Shown: piece by piece, positions 7,865 through 15,607 of the stretch
Layout of the letters: every line of letters begins with the position of its first letter
How positions within the stretch are numbered: the stretch's first letter is position 1
Source of the DNA: JADCGM01 sp943368345
GTDB lineage: Bacteria > Pseudomonadota > Alphaproteobacteria > Sphingomonadales > Sphingomonadaceae
DNA: 23,962 bases
Reading direction: 5' to 3'
Assembly (NCBI GenBank): GCA_943368345.1
Contig: CALRKY020000039.1
Location: 1 to 23,962, forward strand
Program-made: the position numbers and the translations under genes
The notes under the pieces: generated by a model
What the model saw: the letters and a program-made list of their open reading frames with translations, nothing else
What the model was told of the DNA's origin: nothing
The model's database searches: none

Positions 7865-8725
7865 TTGTCTGCACCAACGCCTCTTTCGTTTCAGGCGATG
7901 ATCCTGACGCTGCAGGCTTATTGGGCGCGGCAGGGCTGCGTTGTGCTGCAACCCTATGACCTGGAAATGGGCGCCGGCACCTTCCATCCGGCAACGACGC
8001 TGCGCGCGCTCGGACCAAAGGACTGGCGGGCCGCTTATGTGCAGCCCAGCCGCCGCCCTTCCGACGGCCGCTACGGTGAGAACCCGAACCGGCTCCAGCA
8101 TTATTACCAGTTTCAGGTGATCCTGAAGCCATCGCCCGACGATATTCTCGACCTGTATCTCGGCTCCCTGCGCGAAATCGGCATCGATACGGCCAAACAC
8201 GACATCCGCTTTGTCGAAGATGATTGGGAAAGCCCGACGCTTGGGGCCTGGGGTCTGGGTTGGGAGGTGTGGTGCGACGGCATGGAGGTGACCCAGTTCA
8301 CCTATTTCCAGCAGGTTGGCGGCATCGAATGCGCGCCGGTCAGTGGCGAGATCACCTACGGATTGGAGCGGCTGGCGACCTATATTCAGGGCAAGGACAG
8401 CGTTTACGACCTCGCCTACAATGATCATGGCGTGACCTACGGCGATGTGTTCCTCGAGAATGAGAAACAGTTCAGCGCCTATAATTTCGAACATGCCGAC
8501 ACCGGCATCCTGTTCCGCCAGTTCACCGAGGCGCAGGAGCAGTGCAAGGCCCTGACCGAGGCCAAGCTGCCGCTCCCCGCCTATGATCAGGCGATCAAGG
8601 CCAGCCACATTTTCAACCTGCTGAACGCCCGCGGAGTCATCTCGGTCGCCGAGCGGCAGGCCTATATCGGCCGGGTGCGGGAGCTGACCAAGGGCGTCGC
8701 CGAAGCGTGGGTGGCGCATGGCTGA
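7865..8725 (+). CDS. glyQ: Glycyl-tRNA synthetase alpha subunit
   Basis: A 286-residue protein matching the bacterial GlyQ alpha subunit throughout: SFQAMILTLQAYWARQGCVV, the QPYDLEMGAGTFHPATTLRALGP region, and YVQPSRRPSDGRYGENPNR. It forms the alpha2beta2 enzyme with GlyS and holds the aminoacylation site. The start is TTG at 7865, with AAGGA ten bases upstream; no in-frame ATG precedes it and ATG 7898 would remove conserved residues. The stop overlaps the glyS start by 8 bp, so the subunits are co-translated. Confidence 0.97.
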   Translation: MSAPTPLSFQAMILTLQAYWARQGCVVLQPYDLEMGAGTFHPATTLRALGPKDWRAAYVQPSRRPSDGRYGENPNRLQHYYQFQVILKPSPDDILDLYLGSLREIGIDTAKHDIRFVEDDWESPTLGAWGLGWEVWCDGMEVTQFTYFQQVGGIECAPVSGEITYGLERLATYIQGKDSVYDLAYNDHGVTYGDVFLENEKQFSAYNFEHADTGILFRQFTEAQEQCKALTEAKLPLPAYDQAIKASHIFNLLNARGVISVAERQAYIGRVRELTKGVAEAWVAHG

Positions 8726-11162
8726 TTTCCTGCTCGAACTCTTCTCCGAGGAAATCCCCGCGCGGATGCAGCGGCAGGCGGCGTTGGACTTGGCGCGTCT
8801 GTTCACGGCGGCACTGGCGGAGGCTGGCGTCAGCGCGGAAGCAACCGAAACTTTCGTCACCCCGCGCCGCCTCGCACTGATCGCACATGGCCTGCCGCTC
8901 GCGACGGCGGCGGTCTCGGAGGAGCGGCGCGGTCCGCGCGCCGACGCACCGGCGCAGGCGGTCGAGGGCTTCCTGAAATCCACCGGCCTGACCCGCGACC
9001 AGCTGGAGGAACGCGACGACCCCAAGGGGCGGTTCCTCTACGCGGTGATCGAAAAGCCTGGACAGGCCACCGCCGACGTGATCGGCCGTATCGTGCCCGC
9101 CGTCATCCGCGATTTCCCCTGGCCCAAGTCGATGCGCTGGGGCCGCGGCACGCTCCGCTGGGTCCGGCCATTGCACAGCATCGTGGCGTTGCTCGACGGC
9201 GATGTCGTGCCGGTCGAGATCGACGGCATCGTCGCGGGCCGCACCACCAAGGGCCACCGTTTCCTCAGCAGCGGAACCATCGAAATCGGGTCCGCCGCGA
9301 CCTATGCGGAGCAACTGCGCGACGCCCATGTCATCCTGTCGTCGGAGGACCGCGAGGCCGTCATCAAGGCGGGTGCTGAGGCGGCGGCGACGGCGGCGGG
9401 CCTGACACTGATCGAGGACGCCGGACTGCTTGCCGAAAATGCCGGCCTGACCGAATGGCCGGTGCCGCTGCTCGGCGCATTCGACCCGGCGTTCCTCGAC
9501 GTGCCGCCCGAGGTGATCCAGCTCACCATGCGCGTGAATCAGAAATATTTTGCTTGCGCCGACCCGGCGACCGGAAAACTCGCGCCCGCCTTCGTGTGCG
9601 TTGCGAACACCGAGGCATCGGACGGCGGCGAGGCCATCGTCGCCGGCAACCGCAAGGTGCTTGCCGCCCGCCTCAGCGACGCGAAATTCTTCTGGGAGCA
9701 GGACCGGAAAACAACGCTTGAATCGCGGCTGCCGAAGCTCGCGGACATCGTATTTCACGAGAAGCTCGGCACGGTCGCCGACAAGGTCGAACGCGTCGCA
9801 AAACTGGCACGATGGCTGGTGGAAAGCGGAGCCATAAAATCCTCCCCCGCTGGGGGAGGGGGACCGCGTAGCGGTGGAGGGGGCGCGAGCAAAGCGAGCC
9901 CTGTGCCCGTGTCAGCCCCCTCCCCCCCCAGCTTCGCTGGCGGTCCCCCTGCCCCTGCTGGGGCGGATTTGGCCACCCTCGCCGAAACCGCCGCCCGCCT
10001 GTGCAAGGCCGACCTCGTCACCGCCATGGTCGGCGAGTTCCCCGAATTGCAGGGCATCATGGGCGGCTACTACGCCAGCGCCGAGGGTCTAGACCCGCAA
10101 ATCGCCGTCGCAATCCGCGACCATTACAAACCCGTGGGTCAGGGCGATGACGTGCCGACTGCACCAGTCACGGTGGCGGTATCGCTGGCGGACAAGTTGG
10201 ATACACTGTTTGTATTGTGTGGAGCGTCCGAGCGGGCAACCGGCTCCCGTGATCCGTTTGGGATGCGGCGGCAGGCTCTTGGCATAATTGCGCTGCTGCA
10301 AACCAACAGAATACGGTTGAACCTGTTTGATTGCTTTGAAGAACTCGCGGAAACGTTTGCCGCATTCGCGCGGTACGACACTCTGTTGTTGGAGGGCGAA
10401 ACACCATCAGAGTTGGTCGTAGCTACATGGTTCGAATCTGTTCGAGGTATCTCCAGAGGTGCCGAGAGAGAGATGTTCGTCTACTATGAAATCGACACAC
10501 TTGACCCTCGCTGGCGCGAGTACGAGCTTGGCTTCTCCAATGCGGAGCGTGCGAGAGAAATCCGGAAACAGCTTGGCGTTCCAGTCGATGACGACCTAGC
10601 GGGCGTCTATTCGACATTTCGCTCACTGAACGAAATCAGTAATGAGCTGATGGTGTTCTTCGCCGACCGTCTAAAGGTCCAGCAACGCGAAGCCGGTGTG
10701 CGCCACGACCTGATCGATGCGGTTTTCGCGCTTGGCGGCGAGGACGATCTGGTCCGCCTGCTCGCCCGCGTCAAAGCCCTGCAGGCGTTTATCGCAACCG
10801 AAGACGGCACCAACCTGCTCGCCGGCTACAAGCGCGCCGCCAACATCCTGCGGATTGAGGACAAGAAGGATGGGCCGCACGCCGGTGAGGTCGCCCGGGG
10901 CCTGCTGGTCGCTCCGGAGGAAATCGGCCTCGCCGACATGCTGGAGACCGTTGAAGCCGAGGCCCGCACCGCTGTCGAGCGCGAAGACTTTGCCGCTGCG
11001 ATGGCGTCGCTCGCCAAACTGCGCCCTGCGGTCGATGCGTTTTTCAATGCGGTGACGGTCAATGACGCCGTCCCGGAGCGCCGCGCCAACCGGCTGAACC
11101 TGCTCAACCGCATCCGGGCGGCCATGCACAGCGTCGCCGATTTCTCAAAGATTGAAGGGTGA
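8718..11162 (+). CDS. glyS: Glycyl-tRNA synthetase beta subunit, with two in-frame insertions
   Basis: The 814-residue beta subunit, needed for tRNA binding with GlyQ. It begins MADFLLELFSEEIPARMQ, has the mid-protein RVNQKYFACAD block, and contains FFADRLKVQQREAGVRHDLIDAVFALGGEDDL and the C-terminal FFNAVTVNDAV...R.NRLNLL segment. Usual length is near 690. Residues about 375-416 are a Gly/Pro/Ser/Ala-rich stretch encoded by a palindromic DNA repeat (9841-9963). Between Leu536 and Leu644, where most homologues are compact, there are roughly 80 extra residues I do not recognise, inside a stretch with lower GC and unusual codons (AGA, ATA, GTA). The reading frame stays open across both, and the only glyS visible here is this one, so it should be functional. 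Confidence 0.95.
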   Translation: MADFLLELFSEEIPARMQRQAALDLARLFTAALAEAGVSAEATETFVTPRRLALIAHGLPLATAAVSEERRGPRADAPAQAVEGFLKSTGLTRDQLEERDDPKGRFLYAVIEKPGQATADVIGRIVPAVIRDFPWPKSMRWGRGTLRWVRPLHSIVALLDGDVVPVEIDGIVAGRTTKGHRFLSSGTIEIGSAATYAEQLRDAHVILSSEDREAVIKAGAEAAATAAGLTLIEDAGLLAENAGLTEWPVPLLGAFDPAFLDVPPEVIQLTMRVNQKYFACADPATGKLAPAFVCVANTEASDGGEAIVAGNRKVLAARLSDAKFFWEQDRKTTLESRLPKLADIVFHEKLGTVADKVERVAKLARWLVESGAIKSSPAGGGGPRSGGGGASKASPVPVSAPSPPSFAGGPPAPAGADLATLAETAARLCKADLVTAMVGEFPELQGIMGGYYASAEGLDPQIAVAIRDHYKPVGQGDDVPTAPVTVAVSLADKLDTLFVLCGASERATGSRDPFGMRRQALGIIALLQTNRIRLNLFDCFEELAETFAAFARYDTLLLEGETPSELVVATWFESVRGISRGAEREMFVYYEIDTLDPRWREYELGFSNAERAREIRKQLGVPVDDDLAGVYSTFRSLNEISNELMVFFADRLKVQQREAGVRHDLIDAVFALGGEDDLVRLLARVKALQAFIATEDGTNLLAGYKRAANILRIEDKKDGPHAGEVARGLLVAPEEIGLADMLETVEAEARTAVEREDFAAAMASLAKLRPAVDAFFNAVTVNDAVPERRANRLNLLNRIRAAMHSVADFSKIEG
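9841..9963. repeat. GC-rich palindromic repeat inserted in frame in glyS
   Basis: A 123-bp stretch (41 codons) built from hairpins: CCTCCCCC-gct-GGGGGAGG (9841-9859), ACCGC-gta-GCGGT (9863-9875), CCAGC-ttc-GCTGG (9928-9940) and CCCC-tgct-GGGG (9952-9963). The left and right halves are also inverted copies of one another. The same architecture, with different bases, occurs in the intergenic repeat at 19853-19979. Its translation is low-complexity (Gly, Pro, Ser, Ala). Confidence 0.88.
10190..10690 (+). other. Compositionally atypical segment of glyS
   Basis: Hand counts give 31/60 G+C at 10321-10380 and 29/60 at 10441-10500, against 44/60 at 9121-9180 of the same gene. Codons rare elsewhere here (AGA, ATA, GTA, TTG, CTA) become frequent. 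The segment spans conserved GlyS residues (SRDPFGMRRQALG) as well as the extra residues, so the limits are approximate and look like replacement by homologous recombination rather than a clean insertion. The composition is seen; origin by transfer is inferred. Confidence 0.6.
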
Positions 11163-11189
11163 AGCAATTTGCCTGCTCACTTTCATTCG

Positions 11190-11279
11190 TCATTCCCGCG
11201 AAGGCGGGAATCCATCGTTGTGCGAACCCGGACCCGTCCGGGTGCGTTGCGGAGTTGGTTCCCGCCTTCGCGGGAATGA
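11190..11279. repeat. 90-bp inverted-repeat element between glyS and ppdK
   Basis: The 21-bp arms at 11190-11210 and 11259-11279 are perfect inverted copies, and each arm is itself a hairpin (TTCCCGC-gaag-GCGGGAA). A third hairpin, CCCGGA-cccg-TCCGGG, is in the centre (11227-11242). The start TCATTCCCGCGAAGGCGGG is a widespread dispersed repeat type in high-GC proteobacteria. It may act as a transcription or decay barrier between glyS and ppdK. Confidence 0.85.
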
Positions 11280-11304
11280 CGGGTTAAGATAGAGACGAAC
11301 AACA

Positions 11305-14004
11305 ATGGCCACTCAGCTTACCCCCGCCCCCGTGACCCAATGGGTGTACCGCTTCGGCGGCGGCGTGTCCGATGGCGGCAAGGGCCTGCGCGACCTGCTC
11401 GGCGGCAAGGGAGCGAACCTGGCCGAGATGGCGTCAATCGGCCTGCCGGTGCCGCCGGGGCTGACCATCACCACGGCGATGTGCGGTGAATTTTATGCGC
11501 GGGGGGCTGCCTATCCGCCCGAACTGGCGGGACAGCTTGTCCTTGGCCTCCAGCATATCGAACAGGTCACTGGCAAAGGCTTCGGCGATCCGGCCAATCC
11601 GTTGCTGCTGTCGGTGCGCTCCGGCGCGCGGGTGTCGATGCCCGGCATGATGGACACGGTGCTGAACCTCGGCCTCAACGACACCACCGTTGTTGGGCTC
11701 GCCACCGCCTCGGGCGATGCGCGCTTTGCCTGGGACAGTTATCGCCGCTTCATCCAGATGTATGCGGACGTGGTGCTCGGCCTCGACCATTATCTGTTCG
11801 AGGATGCGCTGGAGATCGCCAAGGAGGACAAGGGCGTCCACCTCGACACCGGCCTTGATGCCAGCGACCTGCAGGCATTGGTTGGCACCTACAACGCCAT
11901 TGTCGAACGTGAACTGGGCAAGCCCTTCCCGCAGGATGTGCACGAACAATTGTGGGGTGCGGTCGGCGCGGTGTTCGGATCGTGGCAGGCCGAGCGCGCC
12001 AAAGTCTATCGCCGCTTGAACGACATTCCGGAGGATTGGGGCACTGGCGTCACCGTGCAGGCGATGGTGTTCGGTAATATGGGGGAAACTTCCGCCACCG
12101 GCGTGGCCTTCACCCGCGATCCGGCGACCGGCGAAAATGCCTATTACGGCGAATATCTGATCAATGCGCAGGGGGAAGACGTTGTCGCCGGCATCCGCAC
12201 CCCGCAATATCTGACCAAGGCAGCGCGGGAACGGGCCGGGGCCAAGGCCGCGTCGATGGAAGAGGCGATGCCGGAGACATTCGCCGAGCTGGCGGGGGTG
12301 TTCGACATTCTTGAACGCCATTACCGCGACATGCAGGATATCGAGTTCACAGTGGAGCGCGGCACGCTCTGGATGCTGCAAACCCGGTCGGGGAAGCGCA
12401 CCGCCAAGGCGGCGCTGAAGATCGCGGTCGATATGGCGGGCGAAGGCCTGATCCGCACCGATGAGGCGATCCTGCGGGTTGATCCGGCGGCGCTCGATCA
12501 GTTGTTGCACCCAACGCTCGACCCCAAGGCCCCCCGCGACGTGCTAACCAAGGGGCTGCCCGCCTCCCCCGGCGCAGCATCGGGCAAGGCGGTGTTTGAC
12601 AGCGACACCGCAACCCTGTGGGCGAGCGAGGGGGAGGACGTCATCCTCGTCCGCACCGAGACCAGCCCCGAGGATATCCACGGCATGAACGCGGCGCGGG
12701 GCATCCTGACGGCGCGCGGCGGCATGACCAGTCACGCCGCCGTGGTAGCGCGCGGCATGGGTCGCCCCTGTGTGTCTGGCGCTGGATCGCTTGCCATCGA
12801 CCACAAGGCGCGCACCATGCGGGTCGGCGGGCGAGAGGTGAAGGAGGGGGACCTGCTGACCCTCGACGGATCAACCGGTGAAGTGATGACCGGCCGGGTG
12901 CCGACGGTGCAACCCGAGCTGGCCGGGGATTTCGGACGGCTGATGGAATGGGCCGATGTGAAGCGCCGCCTGAAAGTGCGCGCCAATGCCGAAACCCCGC
13001 TCGATTGCCGCACCGCGCGCGGGTTCGGCGCCGAAGGGATCGGCCTGTGCCGCACCGAACATATGTTCTTTGACGCGCGCCGGATCAGTGCGGTGCGGGA
13101 AATGATCCTGGCCGAGGATGAGAAGGGTCGCCGCACCGCGCTCGCCAAGCTGCTCCCGGAACAGCGCGCCGATTTCGCGGAGATTTTCGAGATCATGGCC
13201 GGTCTGCCGGTGACCATCCGCCTGCTCGATCCACCGCTGCACGAATTCCTGCCGCACCGGGAGGAGGATTTTGAGGAGGTGGCGAAGGCATCGGGCGTTG
13301 CTGTCACAACATTGCGCCGCCGCGCCGCCGAACTGCATGAATTCAATCCGATGCTCGGTCATCGCGGCTGCCGCCTCGGCATCAGCTATCCCGAAATCTA
13401 TGAAATGCAGGCCCGTGCGATTTTCGAGGCTGCGGTTGATGTCGCCAAACGCACTGGTGCGACCGTGGTCCCCGAAGTGATGGTGCCGCTGGTGGCCACG
13501 GCGCGCGAGCTGGAGCTGACCAAGGCGACCATCGACGCTGCGGCAAAGGCGGTGTTCCAAGAGACCGGCCACAGCCTCGACTATCTGGTCGGCACCATGA
13601 TCGAACTGCCGCGCGCTGCGCTCCGCGCCGGGGACATCGCCGGGGACGCCGAATTCTTCTCCTTCGGCACCAACGACCTGACCCAGACTGCGCTTGGCAT
13701 CAGCCGCGACGATGCTTCACGTTTCCTTGGCATCTACGTCGATAAGGGTATTTATGCGCGGGACCCGTTTGTCTCGCTCGATACCGACGGGGTGGGGGAA
13801 TTGATCGAAATGGCGGCGGAGCGCGGACGATCGGTGCGACCAGACCTGAAGCTCGGCATCTGCGGCGAACATGGCGGCGACCCGGCCAGCATTGCCTTCT
13901 GCGAGGGCCTTGGCCTCGATTATGTCAGCTGCTCCCCGTTCCGGGTGCCAATCGCCCGGCTGGCAGCAGCGCAGGCAGCGTTGCGGGGTCCGGGGGCGGC
14001 ATGA
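11305..14004 (+). CDS. ppdK: Pyruvate, phosphate dikinase
   Basis: An 899-residue three-domain enzyme interconverting pyruvate, ATP and Pi with phosphoenolpyruvate, AMP and PPi. The N-terminal ATP-grasp domain shows GGKGANLAEMASIGLPVPPG and SVRSGARVSMPGMMDTVLNLG. The swivelling phosphohistidine domain has GGMTSHAAVVARGMGRPCVSG with catalytic His477. The C-terminal TIM barrel has GIGLCRTEHMFF and GICGEHGGDP with catalytic Cys853. The spacing of His and Cys equals that of the Clostridium symbiosum enzyme (455 and 831). Length is normal. ATG 11305 has only a weak purine stretch upstream. The last codons overlap the downstream lipoprotein gene by 4 bp. Role in gluconeogenesis or anaplerosis is inferred. 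Confidence 0.97.
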   Translation: MATQLTPAPVTQWVYRFGGGVSDGGKGLRDLLGGKGANLAEMASIGLPVPPGLTITTAMCGEFYARGAAYPPELAGQLVLGLQHIEQVTGKGFGDPANPLLLSVRSGARVSMPGMMDTVLNLGLNDTTVVGLATASGDARFAWDSYRRFIQMYADVVLGLDHYLFEDALEIAKEDKGVHLDTGLDASDLQALVGTYNAIVERELGKPFPQDVHEQLWGAVGAVFGSWQAERAKVYRRLNDIPEDWGTGVTVQAMVFGNMGETSATGVAFTRDPATGENAYYGEYLINAQGEDVVAGIRTPQYLTKAARERAGAKAASMEEAMPETFAELAGVFDILERHYRDMQDIEFTVERGTLWMLQTRSGKRTAKAALKIAVDMAGEGLIRTDEAILRVDPAALDQLLHPTLDPKAPRDVLTKGLPASPGAASGKAVFDSDTATLWASEGEDVILVRTETSPEDIHGMNAARGILTARGGMTSHAAVVARGMGRPCVSGAGSLAIDHKARTMRVGGREVKEGDLLTLDGSTGEVMTGRVPTVQPELAGDFGRLMEWADVKRRLKVRANAETPLDCRTARGFGAEGIGLCRTEHMFFDARRISAVREMILAEDEKGRRTALAKLLPEQRADFAEIFEIMAGLPVTIRLLDPPLHEFLPHREEDFEEVAKASGVAVTTLRRRAAELHEFNPMLGHRGCRLGISYPEIYEMQARAIFEAAVDVAKRTGATVVPEVMVPLVATARELELTKATIDAAAKAVFQETGHSLDYLVGTMIELPRAALRAGDIAGDAEFFSFGTNDLTQTALGISRDDASRFLGIYVDKGIYARDPFVSLDTDGVGELIEMAAERGRSVRPDLKLGICGEHGGDPASIAFCEGLGLDYVSCSPFRVPIARLAAAQAALRGPGAA

Positions 14005-14399
14005 TCCGGGCCCTGATCCTCCTCTGTCCGGCCCTGCTGCTGACGCTGGCGGCCTGTGACGGGCCGAAGGGCCAAACCCAGGCGGACAATCCGGCCCGGT
14101 CGGTGGCGGTGGCGACCTCCAAACTGCGCTATGCCGGTCGCTGGGCCGAGAGCGCCGCCCTGTGTGAGAGCAAATGGTTCGACTTCGGTGCCGATCAACT
14201 CCGCACCCGCGACAATCTCAGCTGCATTTTCCAGCGTGAAACCCCGACAGCATCCGGCATTGACATAGAGGTGGCGTGCATCGGCGACGGCGTATCGTCA
14301 GTTGAACAATGGAGCCTCGGCGAAATGCCGGAGGACCGGATGTCGATGATCCGCGACAACCAACCGCCGATCCTGCTGACCCGCTGCCCGGAGATTTAG
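14001..14399 (+). CDS. Small putative lipoprotein, unknown function
   Basis: A 132-residue protein with a lipoprotein signal peptide: MIRA, a hydrophobic core, and the lipobox LAAC with Cys19. Asp follows the Cys, which in enterobacteria favours inner-membrane retention; whether that holds here is unknown. The mature part has a segment RYAGRWAESAALCESKW and two to three more cysteines that might form disulfides. I do not recognise a family. It starts in the ppdK stop (ATGA overlap), so it is translationally coupled. Its TAG stop is the first three bases of the inverted-repeat element that follows. Confidence 0.75.
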   Translation: MIRALILLCPALLLTLAACDGPKGQTQADNPARSVAVATSKLRYAGRWAESAALCESKWFDFGADQLRTRDNLSCIFQRETPTASGIDIEVACIGDGVSSVEQWSLGEMPEDRMSMIRDNQPPILLTRCPEI

Positions 14400-14670
14400 A
14401 GCGCCTTTCGACCAATCCGGATCACCGTGATTGCGTCAGGATGTCTGCTGGCAAGGCGCGGCGCGCGGCAGGGGCTGGGGCGGCCCCTGCAAGGGACGCA
14501 ACGCTGTCCAGCGGGCGTCCTGACGCAACCGCACGTGCGGCGGGCCAAATCCGGCCCATTGCGGCGTCGCTCGTTGGTCACGATGCCAATGCATCGCTCC
14601 CGCCTCACGCCTTGCACTGAACCGAATTTGACTACGTCACGGTGACCCGGATTGGCGGAAAGACGCTCTA
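14397..14670. repeat. 274-bp structured element with 34-bp terminal inverted repeats
   Basis: Terminal arms at 14397-14430 and 14637-14670 pair at 30 of 34 positions; each begins TAGAGCG. A second inverted pair, TGCGTCAGGA..GCTGG (14432-14451 with 14508-14527, 17 of 20), encloses a hairpin CAGGGGC/GCCCCTG (14469-14489). Two more hairpins are GGGCC-aaatcc-GGCCC (about 14542-14557) and CGATGC-caat-GCATCG (14581-14596). No protein-coding signal is convincing. It fills the gap between convergent genes and provides the TAG stop of both. It resembles a MITE or a structured dispersed repeat. Confidence 0.8.
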
Positions 14671-15576
14671 GTTCGGCAGCGGGATTTCCTGGCGGGAGCG
14701 CTGTTCCTCGCGGGCGGAGATCAGGCACGCGGCGATGATGACCACAGCACCGGCCAGAACCTCGATCCGGGGGATTTCGCTCCAGAACAGAAAGCCGAAA
14801 CCCGCCGCCCAGGCCAGGGCGGTAAATTCGACCGGCGCGAGCAACTGTGCTTCGGCTCGCGCATAGGCCCGGGTGAACAGGTTGATGCCGACGGTCCCGC
14901 ACAGGCCGAGCAGCAGGAACCAGGGCGCAGCGGACACCGGCGGGAGCGCCGATGTCAGCAGGGCGAAGGGCGCGGCCATCAGCGCCGGGAGCGTTGAGGC
15001 CAGCACACCGACGACCACCGCGCCATCCTTTGCGGCTCGGGCGCGCATCAGGACGACGCTGAGCGAATAGAAGGCCGCTGATGCCAGCGTCGCCAGGATC
15101 GGCAAGGTCCGGTCTGCTGACCCGGCAACCGTCGGTTCGCCCCGGGTGGCGATCAGGACCCCGACAAATCCGACGACCCCGGCGATCAGACTCATCGGTC
15201 GCAGGCGTTCCTTCAGGATCAGCCGGGCGGTAAAGGGCACCAGCAGCGGCGCAATGAAGGAAATGGCGATGACTTCCGCCAGCGGCAACTGGGTCACGGC
15301 CCAGAAGAACGGACCTGCCGTTCCCAGAATAACGAGGGCGCGCAACGAATGGGCGCGAAACGCCTCTCCGCTGATCCCCGGGCGGCCATGATGCAGCCAC
15401 AACCCGACCGCAAACAACGATCCTGCCGCATAGCGCAGGAACAGCACCATTGGGATGGCGTACAGGCCGCCGAGGTGCTTGACGATGGCATCAACCGCGC
15501 AGAGCGCCCCAACGCCGCCGACGGCAAACAGCAGCGGCGAAGCCGGTATCCGGGCAGCGGGGTCTGAACGGGCCAT
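14668..15576 (-). CDS. EamA-family (DMT superfamily) membrane transporter
   Basis: A 302-residue protein with about ten hydrophobic segments in two halves of five, the EamA/RhaT arrangement. Typical family stretches include LPLAEVIAISFIAPLLVPFTARLILKERL in the first half and a matching AQLLAPVEFTALAWAAGFGFLFWSE in the second. It probably exports or imports a small metabolite in the inner membrane; the substrate cannot be read. It lies 31 bp downstream of the phospholipase D-like gene on the same strand, so they are probably cotranscribed. Its TAG stop is the last three bases of the 274-bp repeat element. Confidence 0.9.
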   Translation of the reverse strand: MARSDPAARIPASPLLFAVGGVGALCAVDAIVKHLGGLYAIPMVLFLRYAAGSLFAVGLWLHHGRPGISGEAFRAHSLRALVILGTAGPFFWAVTQLPLAEVIAISFIAPLLVPFTARLILKERLRPMSLIAGVVGFVGVLIATRGEPTVAGSADRTLPILATLASAAFYSLSVVLMRARAAKDGAVVVGVLASTLPALMAAPFALLTSALPPVSAAPWFLLLGLCGTVGINLFTRAYARAEAQLLAPVEFTALAWAAGFGFLFWSEIPRIEVLAGAVVIIAACLISAREEQRSRQEIPLPN

Positions 15577-15607
15577 GCGCGTCGATAGCCCGCAGCCGGT
15601 GCGCTGG

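Noticed and set aside
7040..9025. 661-codon minus-strand open frame
   Set aside because: It is antisense to the molybdopterin oxidoreductase, glyQ and glyS, which have strong family matches; the product is Arg/Ser-rich shadow coding typical of high-GC DNA.
9840..10650. Intein or frameshift in glyS
   Set aside because: Neither insertion has intein end motifs (N-terminal Cys/Ser block, C-terminal HN), and the frame is continuous with conserved GlyS sequence on both sides.
14396..15400. 334-codon minus-strand open frame across the 274-bp repeat and the EamA gene
   Set aside because: It is a different frame from the EamA transporter, which has clear ten-segment topology and family motifs.
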